Assembly (NCBI GenBank): GCA_943331105.2
Contig: CALQKH020000001.1
Span: 186,001 to 250,000 of the forward strand
Direction of reading: 5' to 3'
Source of the DNA: Akkermansia muciniphila
GTDB taxonomy: Bacteria; Pseudomonadota; Gammaproteobacteria; Burkholderiales; Burkholderiaceae_C
Length of the DNA stretch: 64,000 nt
In this document: one piece after another, positions 35,058-44,344 of the stretch
How the letters are laid out: each line of letters starts with the position of its first letter
Position numbering within the stretch: the first letter of the stretch is position 1
Notes under the pieces: model-generated
What the model saw: the letters and a program-made list of their open reading frames with translations, nothing else
What the model was told of the DNA's origin: nothing
The model's database searches: none
Position numbers and translations under genes: made by a program

Positions 35058-36053
35058 GTGATCAAAGGCTGGATGCGTTGGTTGATCAGCCTGGTGGTCT
35101 TGGGCGTGACAAGCTTTATTGCCGTGAATGTCTGGCTTCATGCCCCCATGGATACGCGGCAAGCCACTTTGGACTTGTCAATTGAGCCGGGCACATCGGC
35201 CAAAGGCATTGCCCAGGCAGTGCAAGATGCTGGCGCGCAGACATCGTCCACACTCTTGTTCTCTTGGTTTCGTTTGTCAGGCCAGTCGCGTCTGATGCGC
35301 GCCGGCAGCTATGAGATCCCACCGGGGACCACACCTAAGCGTTTGCTCAGCATCCTGGTGCGGGGCGAAGAAAGCCTGCGCAACGTGACCTTGGTGGAGG
35401 GCTGGAATTGGCGGCAAGTGCGCCAAGCCCTCGCGAAGTCTGAAAACCTCAAGCCAGACAGCCAAAGCCTGAGCGATGAGGCCTTGATGGCGCAATTAGG
35501 ACGTCCCAGCGTGTCCCCTGAAGGGCGCTTTTATCCGGACACCTATTCTTATGCCAAAGGTACAAGCGACCTGACCGTGTTGAAAAGGGCGATGATCGCC
35601 ATGGACAAACATCTTCAACAAGCTTGGCAGTCCCGTTCCGCCAATGCCGCACTCAAGTCGCCTGAAGAAGTCTTGATTTTGGCAAGCATCGTCGAAAAAG
35701 AAACCGGCAAAGCGCAAGATCGGCCTGAGATTTCGGGGGTTTTCAACAACCGATTGCGCATCGGTATGCGCTTGCAAACCGATCCAACGGTGATTTACGG
35801 CCTCGGCGATGCCTTTGACGGTAATTTGCGTCGGGTGCACCTGACGACCGATAACCCTTGGAACACCTACACGCGTTCGGGACTGCCCCCAACCCCGATT
35901 GCCATGCCAGGCAAGGCCTCCTTATTGGCCGCAGTGCAGCCCGCCAAAACCCAAGCCATTTATTTTGTGGCCAAGGGTGATGGCTCAAGCCATTTCAGCG
36001 CCACACTGGATGAGCACAACCGGGCCGTCAACCGATACCAGCGCGGCCAATGA
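35058..36053 (+). CDS. mltG: endolytic murein transglycosylase MltG
   Basis: 331 residues. One N-terminal membrane anchor (WLISLVVLGVTSFIAVNVWL) is followed by a periplasmic LysM-like part and the YceG catalytic domain. The catalytic Glu lies in LASIVEKETG near residue 213, followed by GVFNNRLRIGMRLQTDP. It cuts nascent glycan strands and helps set their length. The GTG start at 35058 is supported by AAGGA seven bases upstream; an internal ATG at 35073 is less well placed. It is followed by tmk. Confidence 0.95.
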   Translation: MIKGWMRWLISLVVLGVTSFIAVNVWLHAPMDTRQATLDLSIEPGTSAKGIAQAVQDAGAQTSSTLLFSWFRLSGQSRLMRAGSYEIPPGTTPKRLLSILVRGEESLRNVTLVEGWNWRQVRQALAKSENLKPDSQSLSDEALMAQLGRPSVSPEGRFYPDTYSYAKGTSDLTVLKRAMIAMDKHLQQAWQSRSANAALKSPEEVLILASIVEKETGKAQDRPEISGVFNNRLRIGMRLQTDPTVIYGLGDAFDGNLRRVHLTTDNPWNTYTRSGLPPTPIAMPGKASLLAAVQPAKTQAIYFVAKGDGSSHFSATLDEHNRAVNRYQRGQ

Positions 36054-36111
36054 CAGGCCTGCAAGCTTGCCAACAGCATCAGCGACAATCGGGGATTGAA
36101 TTCATATCTTT

Positions 36112-36753
36112 ATGAGCAGCGGCATATTCATCAGTTTTGAAGGCATCGACGGCGCGGGCAAATCCACCCACATTGCCCGTGTCGCCGATTTATTCCGCCA
36201 AGCGGGCAGGGTGGTGGTGCTGACCCGTGAGCCGGGTGGCACATTTTTATCCGAAAAGCTGCGTGAATTGGTGTTGCACGAACCCATGGATTCTCTGACC
36301 GAAGCCCTGTTGATGTTTGCAGCCCGTCGCGAGCATTTGGTGCAGGTGATTGAGCCCGCATTGGCCCGCGGTGAGGTGGTCCTATCAGATCGTTTCACCG
36401 ACGCCACCTTTGCTTACCAAGGCGGTGGAAGGGGATTTGATTGGCAGGTTTTGGGCCAATTGGAGGGCATGGTGCAGGCCTTGCCCGACAGCAGCTTGCG
36501 CCAACCTGAACTGACAATTTGGTTTGATTTGGACCCGGTCATTGCGGCCGAACGACTGGCCTCTGCCCGCGTACCCGATAAGTTTGAATCACAACCCGCT
36601 GATTTTTTTGCCGCAGTCCGGAGCGGTTATGCCCGCCGCCAAGCAGAAATGCCCAGCCGTTTTGCACGCATTGACGCAGCGCAGAGCATCGAGGCTGTGA
36701 GTGAAGACGTTTCTCGCATCGTGACCGATTGGCTGAGTCGGAGCACAAGATGA
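36112..36753 (+). CDS. tmk: thymidylate kinase
   Basis: 213 residues. The P-loop [12 protein letters not shown], the DRX motif [25 protein letters not shown] and the lid region RVPDKFE are present. It phosphorylates dTMP to dTDP in the cytoplasm. The TGA overlaps the holB ATG, so the two are translationally coupled. Confidence 0.96.
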   Translation: MSSGIFISFEGIDGAGKSTHIARVADLFRQAGRVVVLTREPGGTFLSEKLRELVLHEPMDSLTEALLMFAARREHLVQVIEPALARGEVVLSDRFTDATFAYQGGGRGFDWQVLGQLEGMVQALPDSSLRQPELTIWFDLDPVIAAERLASARVPDKFESQPADFFAAVRSGYARRQAEMPSRFARIDAAQSIEAVSEDVSRIVTDWLSRSTR

Positions 36754-37766
36754 GCGTCGACCACACCGATTCGTTGCACGCCCCGTGGATTGCCCGGCAG
36801 ACCACCGATTTGCTGGCGCAAGGTGGCCATGCTTGGTTGCTCCAAGGTCCCTCTGGCTTGGGTCAGTACGAGTTGGCTTTGGCTTTGGTTTCGGCCTGGT
36901 TATGTGAAAAGCCTACCCAGAATAGGGCATGTGGCGATTGCCCCAGTTGTCATTCAATGGCTGTTCGCACGCATGCCGATTTAGAAGTGTTGATGCCCGA
37001 AACGGTCATGATCGAACTGGGCTGGCCTTTGTCAGAAAAAGCCCAAGACGAGATCGACAAAAAAACCCGCAAACCCAGTAAAGAGATACGTGTGGACGCG
37101 ATGCGCGATGCGGTGGAGTTCTCGCAGCGCACCAATGCTCGCGGTCGTGGCAAGGCCGTTTTGGTTTATCCGGCCGAGCGCATGAACACGATCACGGCCA
37201 ATGCTTTGCTCAAAACCCTGGAAGAGCCACCAGGTGATGTGCGTTTTGTGCTGGCCACCGAGGCCAGCCATATGCTGCTGCCCACCATCCGAAGCCGCTG
37301 TTTGGCCCACACCATGAAATGGCCCGAAGCCGATGAGTCTTTGGTTTGGTTGACCGGGCAGGGCGTGCCCAGCGCTGTTGCGCAAGAGTTGCTTCGCAGC
37401 GCTGGCGGCCGACCCGCAGATGTGCTGCGTCAGACCGAATCCGGTTTGTCGCCGGACTGGTGGGCCCAATTGCCCAAAGCCATGATCCAAGGCGATGCTC
37501 GGCATTTGACCGATTTGAGCCCTGCCCAGGCGATCGATGCGCTGCAGAAGCTTTGTCACGACCTCGTGCTGCGCCATTCAGGTGCAGAGCCACGTTTTTT
37601 TGAGAAAACGCAATTGCCTCCCAGCGCAGCCTCTGTGATGAATTTGACCGATTGGTTCAAGCGACTGATGCAGTCTGCACGTACCTCGGAACACCCTTTC
37701 AATGCAGGTTTGATGCTGGAAGCCATGACCGCCGACGCCCAACAAACCCTGATGTCCAAGGGCTGA
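36750..37766 (+). CDS. holB: DNA polymerase III subunit delta'
   Basis: 338 residues. Clamp-loader subunit delta' of the replicase. The P-loop position reads [11 protein letters not shown], with Gln instead of Lys, as expected for the non-catalytic delta' subunit. The zinc module has CGDCPSC plus an upstream Cys, and the sensor region [17 protein letters not shown] and RSRCL follows. I use the ATG at 36750, which overlaps the tmk stop (ATGA). The order mltG-tmk-holB is common in proteobacteria. Confidence 0.95.
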   Translation: MSVDHTDSLHAPWIARQTTDLLAQGGHAWLLQGPSGLGQYELALALVSAWLCEKPTQNRACGDCPSCHSMAVRTHADLEVLMPETVMIELGWPLSEKAQDEIDKKTRKPSKEIRVDAMRDAVEFSQRTNARGRGKAVLVYPAERMNTITANALLKTLEEPPGDVRFVLATEASHMLLPTIRSRCLAHTMKWPEADESLVWLTGQGVPSAVAQELLRSAGGRPADVLRQTESGLSPDWWAQLPKAMIQGDARHLTDLSPAQAIDALQKLCHDLVLRHSGAEPRFFEKTQLPPSAASVMNLTDWFKRLMQSARTSEHPFNAGLMLEAMTADAQQTLMSKG

Positions 37767-37769
37767 GCC

Positions 37770-38573
37770 ATGTACACCGATTCACATTGCCATTTGAATT
37801 TTCCTGAACTGATGGGCGAGCTGGACACCATCCAGCAAGCCATGCGCGACGCACAGGTGACGCGTGCCCTTGTGATCTGCACCACCATGGAAAAGTTCGA
37901 TGAGGTGCACGACTTGGCCTTGGCGCACGACAACATGTGGGCCACCGTGGGGGTGCACCCAGACAACGAAGGTGTGCGTGAGCCCAGTTTGCAGGATCTG
38001 CTGGATGGCGCTGGCCGACCCAAAGTGGTGGCAATTGGAGAGACCGGCCTTGATTACTACCAAATGGATGAACGCAAAGGCGGTCGAACTGTGGCCGATA
38101 TGGAATGGCAGCGTGAGCGGTTTAGGACCCACATTCGGGCAGCAAGGCATACCGCCTTGCCCTTGGTCATCCACACCCGACAGGCTTCAGACGACACGAT
38201 TGCCATCTTGAAAGAAGAGGGTGAAACCGGGGGAATTGGGTGCGCCGGCGGTGTATTTCACTGTTTTACTGAAAGCCAAGAAGTGGCTCGCGCTGCACTG
38301 GATCTGGGTTTTTACATCTCGTTTTCCGGCATCTTGACTTTCAAAACGGCCGCTGATCTGCGAGACGTGGCTCAGTTTGTGCCCGATGACCGCTTATTGA
38401 TTGAGACTGACAGCCCCTATTTGGCACCAGTGCCCTATCGAGGTAAAACAAACAACCCCTCTTATGTGCCCTTTGTGGCCAAGCTCTTGGCCAGTTTGAG
38501 AGGCCGTTCTGCCGAAGAAATAGGCCATCTCACGACCCGGAATTTCTTGAATTTGTTCAATAAAACCCATTGA
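37770..38573 (+). CDS. TatD family deoxyribonuclease
   Basis: 267 residues, a TIM-barrel metal hydrolase. Metal ligands are visible in DSHCHLNF, AIGETGLDYY, VIHTRQA, FHCFTES and ETDSPYLAPVPYRGK. TatD proteins degrade DNA with 3' exonuclease activity and take part in repair. It begins three bases after holB. In many Betaproteobacteria a PilZ gene sits between the two; here it is absent. Confidence 0.94.
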   Translation: MYTDSHCHLNFPELMGELDTIQQAMRDAQVTRALVICTTMEKFDEVHDLALAHDNMWATVGVHPDNEGVREPSLQDLLDGAGRPKVVAIGETGLDYYQMDERKGGRTVADMEWQRERFRTHIRAARHTALPLVIHTRQASDDTIAILKEEGETGGIGCAGGVFHCFTESQEVARAALDLGFYISFSGILTFKTAADLRDVAQFVPDDRLLIETDSPYLAPVPYRGKTNNPSYVPFVAKLLASLRGRSAEEIGHLTTRNFLNLFNKTH

Positions 38574-38582
38574 TCATTTATC

Positions 38583-39296
38583 ATGTATTACATTAATAAA
38601 GCCATAAAGTTCTTTGTTTTAATTGAATTTATTTTTTTTGGACTGCATGCTCAAGCGGGTTCTTACGAAGATTTCTTCAAGGCCGTTCAGGTTGACAACG
38701 TCAGGACGGTTCAAATGCTTTTGCAAAGAGGTTTTGATCCCAATACAGTCAATCCTGAGGGTGTTCCGGCCTTGATGCTGGCCGTTCGAGAGCCTTCACT
38801 CAAAGTCGCCGAACTTTTGGCCGGTTGGCCCCAAACGCGTGCCGAAATACGCAATGCCCACGATGAAAGTCCCTTAATGCTCGCCGCGCTCAAGGGGTAT
38901 TTTCCTTTGGTCAAAAAGCTGGTGAACAACGATGCAGATGTGAACAAACCCGGTTGGACGCCCTTGCATTACGCAGCCACAGGGGGCCATGTGCCCGTGA
39001 TTGAGTTTTTGCTGGAAGAAAGTGCTTACATTGATGCCGAATCACCCAATGGCACCACGCCCTTGATGATGGCTGCGATGTACGGTAGCCCCGAAGCGGT
39101 CAAAGTATTGATTCAGGCTGGTGCTGATTTGACCCTCAAAAATCAACAAGGCATGACCGCCTTGGATTTTGCGGTTCGTGGGCAGCGCGCCAACGCCCGT
39201 GAGTTGATTGAAACGGGTTTATCCCGTTTGGCCGATCGACAAAAGCGGGACTCACAACTTCAACAAACACCAGCCGTCCAGCCTGCAATGCGTTGA
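38583..39296 (+). CDS. secreted ankyrin-repeat protein
   Basis: 237 residues. The N-terminus is hydrophobic and ends in HAQAG, consistent with a signal peptide. About five ankyrin repeats span 35-200, with typical TPLHYAATGGHVPVIEFLL and TPLMMAAMYGSPEAVKVLI. A short Gln-rich tail follows. Such proteins bind other proteins, and the periplasmic partner is unknown. It lies ten bases after tatD and is probably in the same transcript. The start of the gene is AT-rich compared with its neighbours. Confidence 0.92.
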   Translation: MYYINKAIKFFVLIEFIFFGLHAQAGSYEDFFKAVQVDNVRTVQMLLQRGFDPNTVNPEGVPALMLAVREPSLKVAELLAGWPQTRAEIRNAHDESPLMLAALKGYFPLVKKLVNNDADVNKPGWTPLHYAATGGHVPVIEFLLEESAYIDAESPNGTTPLMMAAMYGSPEAVKVLIQAGADLTLKNQQGMTALDFAVRGQRANARELIETGLSRLADRQKRDSQLQQTPAVQPAMR

Positions 39297-39440
39297 TGTT
39301 CCTGTGACAGATAAAGCTCGGGTTTGTTTCAAACATCCCAACTTTAAATTGCTTACGATGTGTATTATGTAAAGTAACAATGATATGGATTGAGTTCTAT
39401 CCAAGACCCATCTTATGGGTGGACTGGATAAATAGAATGA

Positions 39441-41927
39441 TCAGGGTATCAGGCGCAAAGAGTGAACGTGTGCGGGCCGAGACAACGATAAGCTCCGGTA
39501 GTGCCCCCGAGCCCATTGATGGGCCATGTCACGGCTGCGCGATGAAACGACATGCCCACTTTGGCCCGTTTGGTAAATGAACCAACCTTGACCCTCTGAG
39601 CTCAAATCATAGATCGCGCGCATCGATGCGGCATGGCGATTGGCAAAAGGTTCTTTCTTGTCATTGGCCCAATACTGCCCGACATTGACCGTGAAAAGAT
39701 CACCAGGACTTTCAACGCGAACATCGAACAATGCGTTCAAGCCGGGAACTTTGCCAAGAGGCTTGTGGCTGCTGATGGCCGGATGCCATGCACCCCAATG
39801 CCATTGATTTGTATTTGAGCCCAACTTGGCGGAAATTCGGCTCAAACTGCGGTCCATGGCCGCTGAAACCAAGGGAGCACAGCCCGCACTACCGCACCAA
39901 AACTTGTCATCGCGGGCCAAAATACCCTCCAGCGAAAGCCTGAAGTGACGCTTGCCATACAAAGCTTGAAACCGTTCAGCACCCAAACGGGATGACAAAA
40001 CAGTGCGTGTGATTTCGTCGGCCCAAACATTCAAAATCAAGGCCCCTGCGCTTTGGGTACGCATCTGGCCATCAAAAGAAGCCAGCAACTTCATGGCCTC
40101 ATCACCGGTTGCATGTGTGGGCTTGGCCTGCAATGCAGCGGGTAAAAGCGACTTCGCACCCAAAGAAAATACATCGTTTTGTACCTGCTGCATGCTCTGC
40201 AGATTGTGCAAAGGGCTGGATGAGAGCAGCTGCTCAATGCGCTCAAACCGCTCAGGTGTCGTCCAATCAGATCCAAAAAAGTGAGGGTAATCTTTGGGCA
40301 AAATATTCTGGTTCGCAGTCGCGTGCCAGCCCTTTGCGCCAATTTGAGCCGTGTTCAAACTGGGCGTTTCCGAATAGGGAATCCAGCCTTGCCAGTCATA
40401 CTGAGGCAGCCATCCTGGGGCGGGTGCCACACCTTGAATGTCGTTATCGGCCAGTCGAAAGGGAACTTTGCCAATGGCCTTGAAGGCCACCTCCCCTTGT
40501 GTGTCGGCCATCACGACACTTTGCATGGGTGAATGATGGCCCTCAAAGGCCTCTTGCAACTGGATAACGTTTTGAGCCCAATTGGCTCGCATACCTGCAT
40601 CGATGGTGCGGTTATCGGGCGTGAGCGCCGACCACTTCAGACTCATCGCAAAAGCGGCCGAGTTGAGCACCCCTTTGTACTGCGCTTGAACATCGCTGAT
40701 GACTGGACCATGGCGAGTGTTTCGAACAGTCATGACTTCATCACCCTGCCCTTTGACTCGAATGGTTTCGGTACGGGTCTCAAACGCAGCCCATCCCGTT
40801 GGCGTTCGGTATTGCCCAGGACGGGCCGCATCCAATTGTTCCAGATAAAGATCTTGAACATCAGGTCCTGTGTTGGTGAAACCCCAGGCCACACCTCGGG
40901 TTCTGCCCAGCACCACAAATGGAAGACCCGGCAAGGTCGCACCCATCACATCCAAAGCTGGGAGTGATTGACCTTGCCAAATAAATGCAGGCGATTGAAG
41001 GCGTGCGAAATACCAAATGGCAGGGGCACTCAGCGCCAAATGGGGGTCATTGGCCAGCAAAGGCTTACCGCTTTGTGTATGGCTTCCGGCTACCACCCAG
41101 TTGTTGCTGCCTTTGCCGTCCAAAGTGCCAACATCACGTACCCAGTCTTGAGACCATTGAGCCAAAGCTGTCTGCGCTTTGGGCGAATGAAGGGCTGCTT
41201 TGGAATTGGCTTCAGCCGATGCATAAACACCCAATTGGGCATACAAGGCCGGTAAATCGACCGCAGTAGCAGGCTTTTCGCCGGGGTATGGCGGCATCAG
41301 TTGCCACAGTTGCTGTTGCGTGAGCACTTGGGAAGCGCTCAGCCGGGCAAATTCATTGCCCCAGTTGCCCCCCAAATCCAAGGCCATCATCAGCGCCCAA
41401 CCCACGCAGTCTTCGGGTTGCCAATATTGCGCTTTTTCCCCTCCTGGGGTTGCACCCAAGATCATGAATTCGGGTGATGGGCGCACAGCGCCTGTTTGCC
41501 AAGCCGCCTGAATGCCATCGCTGTAAGCCTGCAAAGCCGCTTGCGCCAAAGGTGACATGGCTTTCAATTGCTGCTGCGCCATCGAAATGATGCCCAAGGT
41601 GCGCATCAATTTGTCGGTGTCCAGGGTGGCAGGTCCTAATATTTCAGACAACTCACCCCGCATGACGCGGCGGTTGAATTCCAATTGCCAGCCACGTTCT
41701 TGAGCATGCACAAAACCCATCGCTCTCCATGCATCAAAGGGGTTGCTGGCTTGAATGTGGGTGACATCGGACTCATCGCGTCCAATGTGCACCGAGCCCG
41801 ACAAACCGGGTAGTCGCAAAGTGCCATCAAGCTGCGGCAAGCTGCGAATCATCTGCACTGAGAAAACGCCACCCGCCAGTAAAAAAGCCGCAATGGCCAA
41901 CACTGTCAAACGTCCGAGCCATTTCAT
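39441..41927 (-). CDS. penicillin acylase family protein (Ntn hydrolase)
   Basis: 828 residues. A signal or anchor segment opens the protein (LTVLAIAAFLLAGGVF), then comes the alpha chain, and the predicted autoprocessing point is before the Ser of GSNNWVV near residue 275. That Ser becomes the N-terminal nucleophile of the beta chain. Further family motifs are LLANDPHLAL and GHHSPMQSVVMAD. Relatives cleave amides such as beta-lactams or acyl-homoserine lactones; the substrate here cannot be read from sequence. It is the last gene of a four-gene minus-strand set. Confidence 0.92.
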   Translation of the reverse strand: MKWLGRLTVLAIAAFLLAGGVFSVQMIRSLPQLDGTLRLPGLSGSVHIGRDESDVTHIQASNPFDAWRAMGFVHAQERGWQLEFNRRVMRGELSEILGPATLDTDKLMRTLGIISMAQQQLKAMSPLAQAALQAYSDGIQAAWQTGAVRPSPEFMILGATPGGEKAQYWQPEDCVGWALMMALDLGGNWGNEFARLSASQVLTQQQLWQLMPPYPGEKPATAVDLPALYAQLGVYASAEANSKAALHSPKAQTALAQWSQDWVRDVGTLDGKGSNNWVVAGSHTQSGKPLLANDPHLALSAPAIWYFARLQSPAFIWQGQSLPALDVMGATLPGLPFVVLGRTRGVAWGFTNTGPDVQDLYLEQLDAARPGQYRTPTGWAAFETRTETIRVKGQGDEVMTVRNTRHGPVISDVQAQYKGVLNSAAFAMSLKWSALTPDNRTIDAGMRANWAQNVIQLQEAFEGHHSPMQSVVMADTQGEVAFKAIGKVPFRLADNDIQGVAPAPGWLPQYDWQGWIPYSETPSLNTAQIGAKGWHATANQNILPKDYPHFFGSDWTTPERFERIEQLLSSSPLHNLQSMQQVQNDVFSLGAKSLLPAALQAKPTHATGDEAMKLLASFDGQMRTQSAGALILNVWADEITRTVLSSRLGAERFQALYGKRHFRLSLEGILARDDKFWCGSAGCAPLVSAAMDRSLSRISAKLGSNTNQWHWGAWHPAISSHKPLGKVPGLNALFDVRVESPGDLFTVNVGQYWANDKKEPFANRHAASMRAIYDLSSEGQGWFIYQTGQSGHVVSSRSRDMAHQWARGHYRSLSLSRPAHVHSLRLIP

Positions 41928-41965
41928 GCGCTGTCTCTCCAGGGTCTATCTCACCGAAAAAGGTC

Positions 41966-42877
41966 TTAAATATGACCCCAAACCATGAGCGCGTCACGCC
42001 CTTCTGTGACAAGGTCTACCTTGGCACCAACGGGCAGCAGGACCTTGGTTTCGACATGGCCAAAGGGCAAGCCCGTCAGGACAGGCGCTTTGATTTGGCT
42101 GCGCAGCCAGTCAAACACAGTGAGCAACTTGAAACCTTTATCGTGTCCGGGAACCAGCTTGAACTTGCTGAACTGGCCCATCAGCACCGCCCTTTGTTGA
42201 GCCAACACACCTGCATGAAGCAGTTGCGTCAACATGCGCTCTAAGCGGTAAGGGTGCTCTCCCACGTCTTCGAGGAACAAAACCCCACCTTTGACCTGCG
42301 GGAAATACGTCGTGCCCAGCAAAGATGTCAGCACCGTTAAATTGCCACCCCACAGCGGTGCGTCTTTCACCAACACGCGACGTTCAGCTTCGGCCTTGGG
42401 CAACTGCCAGCCTGTGCCCTCGCCCTGCTCCAAGAGTAAGTCATCAAAGCACGCTTGCATGATGTCGTCAGGCTCTTGCTCCATGCCAAAGTCTTCACCG
42501 AGGGCGGGGCCTTGCCAGCTGATTCGACCTGTCTTGGCTAGCACCGCCAGGTTGAAGGCTGTGAAATCGCTCAGACCCACAAATTGCATGCCGCCGTCAA
42601 TCGCTTTGGCAATTTTTGGGTAGGGCAAGGCAGGTAGGATCCGCGTGAGGCCGTAGCCGCCGCGCGAAATGAGGGCCAGGTCGGCACCACTGGCACAAGC
42701 GCGGGTGATGGCGGCGATGCGCGTGGCGTCGTCGCCCGCAAATCGCAGATGGGTATCCAAGGCTGATTCGTCAACTTCCACCTCATGGCCTTGCGCTTTC
42801 AAACGCTTGAGGCCTCGACGGAAAGCGGCTTTGTCCCGCACGGCGCTGGAAGGGGAAAAAATGTAGATTTGGGCCAT
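41966..42877 (-). CDS. LD-carboxypeptidase (LdcA, peptidase S66)
   Basis: 303 residues. It removes the terminal D-alanine from murein tetrapeptides during cell-wall recycling in the cytoplasm. The nucleophile Ser lies in VGLSDFTAF near residue 100, with RGGYGLTRIL before it; the Glu is in FLEDVGEHPYRLERML and the His in GLPFGHVETK. No signal peptide is seen. It lies 38 bases upstream of the acylase gene and 14 bases downstream of the tadA fusion. Confidence 0.94.
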   Translation of the reverse strand: MAQIYIFSPSSAVRDKAAFRRGLKRLKAQGHEVEVDESALDTHLRFAGDDATRIAAITRACASGADLALISRGGYGLTRILPALPYPKIAKAIDGGMQFVGLSDFTAFNLAVLAKTGRISWQGPALGEDFGMEQEPDDIMQACFDDLLLEQGEGTGWQLPKAEAERRVLVKDAPLWGGNLTVLTSLLGTTYFPQVKGGVLFLEDVGEHPYRLERMLTQLLHAGVLAQQRAVLMGQFSKFKLVPGHDKGFKLLTVFDWLRSQIKAPVLTGLPFGHVETKVLLPVGAKVDLVTEGRDALMVWGHI

Positions 42878-42891
42878 GGATTGTTTTCTCT

Positions 42892-44301
42892 TCAGGGCTT
42901 GAAGTGTCGCACAGCGTTTTCTGCGATCGCCCTGCCCTGCTCCTGTACAAAGTGACCCGCATCGGGGAGCAACATGGGCTCAGGGCAGCCCTTGATCTGG
43001 CTTTGCAACTGGCGCATCACGGGCTCCCCCAAAACCGGGTCTTGCTGGCCAATGGCCATGAACGTTTGGCCTTGCCAAGCGAGGCGCCAAAATGCCTCGG
43101 CTTGGCGCGACACGGCCGCGCCGGGTGAATCCGCAAACTCCGGCACCATGGGCGGAAAAGCCCTGAGCGCCGCGCGAAAGCCTTTGTCCGGAAACGGTGC
43201 GTTGTAAGCCGCTGTCTCTTGCGTTGTCATGGCGCTGTTGCCCCGCTTGAACAACTTGCCAACATCAAACAGCGGCTGACTGGAGCACCACTCTCGCCAT
43301 GCCAAAAAGCCTGGGCTTAAGGGAGCTTCACCTGTGGCCAAGGTGGTGTTCATGACCAGCAGTCCTGTGTAACGCTCGGGTGCGGCCATGGGCAAAGTCA
43401 GGCCCAAAATGCCACCCCAGTCTTGCACCACCAGCACCACGCGCTGCAAATCCAGTTGCTCGATCATCTCCAGTAACGACTGACGGTGGGTGTCAAAATG
43501 GTGAAAATCATCCTTCTTGGGCTTGTCGCTCTTGCCAAAACCAATCAGATCGGGCGCCACCACGCGGTGACCCGCCGCTAACCAGACGGGGATCATCTTG
43601 CGGTAAAGGTAACTCCAGGCCGGATTGCCGTGAAGGCACAACCAGGTCAACGCGGAGTCCTTTGGGCCTTCGTCCAGGTAATGCATACGCAGTCCGGCGA
43701 TGCTGGGCAGATGGTTGACATAGTGAGCTTGCCAGGGGTAATCGGGCAAGTCGGCAAACGCTGCATCGGGCGTGCGCAGAGCGTCTTCGCGCACTGGGTC
43801 GGTATTCAAGCGCCGGGTTTTGAAAAAGTCTTTGAGTAACTGGCCGCATTCCTCTGCCAGCACGCCACCTGAGACTTGCGTCTGGTGGTTCAACTGCGCG
43901 TGGTCAAACAGGTTCAGTACCGAACCCGCCACACCCGTTCGCGGATCGGGCGCGCCGAAAACCACTCGGTCCACACGGGCATGCAACATGGCTCCGCTGC
44001 ACATGGCGCAGGGCTCCAGCGTCACATACAAGATGCAGCCATCCAGTCGGTAGTTACCCAGCACCCGCGCAGCTTCGCGCAGGGCCACCACCTCGGCATG
44101 CGCCGTGGGGTCGTGGTTGGCAATCGGCGCGTTGCGGCCTGTGGCGATCACCTGTCCATCCTTGACGACCACTGCGCCCACGGGCACTTCGCCTGCAACG
44201 GCAGCCAATTGCGCCTGTGTCAAGGCCAAGCGCATGCCTTGCTCATCGGTCATCTGTGGTCGGGCAGGGTCGTGATGGAGAGATTGTTTGGGCAGGTACA
44301 T
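42892..44301 (-). CDS. tadA: fusion: tRNA adenosine deaminase TadA and haloalkane dehalogenase-like hydrolase
   Basis: 469 residues in one frame. Residues about 17-165 are TadA, which makes inosine at tRNA position 34: zinc and proton-shuttle residues H68-A-E70 and PC98AMC101. Residues about 171-469 align over their whole length with Xanthobacter haloalkane dehalogenase DhlA as I recall it, starting from LRTPD. The nucleophile Asp294 and halide Trp295 lie in VVQDWGG, a second halide Trp is 335, Asp421 is in GQQDPVLG and His450 in DAGHFVQEQG. HGNP (224-227) forms the oxyanion region. All dehalogenase catalytic residues of the DhlA (HLD-I) type are kept. The start may instead be Met17. The ldcA-like gene follows after 14 bases. 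Confidence 0.93.
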   Translation of the reverse strand: MYLPKQSLHHDPARPQMTDEQGMRLALTQAQLAAVAGEVPVGAVVVKDGQVIATGRNAPIANHDPTAHAEVVALREAARVLGNYRLDGCILYVTLEPCAMCSGAMLHARVDRVVFGAPDPRTGVAGSVLNLFDHAQLNHQTQVSGGVLAEECGQLLKDFFKTRRLNTDPVREDALRTPDAAFADLPDYPWQAHYVNHLPSIAGLRMHYLDEGPKDSALTWLCLHGNPAWSYLYRKMIPVWLAAGHRVVAPDLIGFGKSDKPKKDDFHHFDTHRQSLLEMIEQLDLQRVVLVVQDWGGILGLTLPMAAPERYTGLLVMNTTLATGEAPLSPGFLAWREWCSSQPLFDVGKLFKRGNSAMTTQETAAYNAPFPDKGFRAALRAFPPMVPEFADSPGAAVSRQAEAFWRLAWQGQTFMAIGQQDPVLGEPVMRQLQSQIKGCPEPMLLPDAGHFVQEQGRAIAENAVRHFKP

Positions 44302-44344
44302 GATGCTCAGAGGTTACCAAATGGTGGGGAAACCCATTGACATC

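Noticed and set aside
36825-36870. Missing lysine in the HolB P-loop as evidence of a broken gene
   Set aside because: Delta' subunits of the clamp loader normally lack a working P-loop; the rest of the protein is intact.
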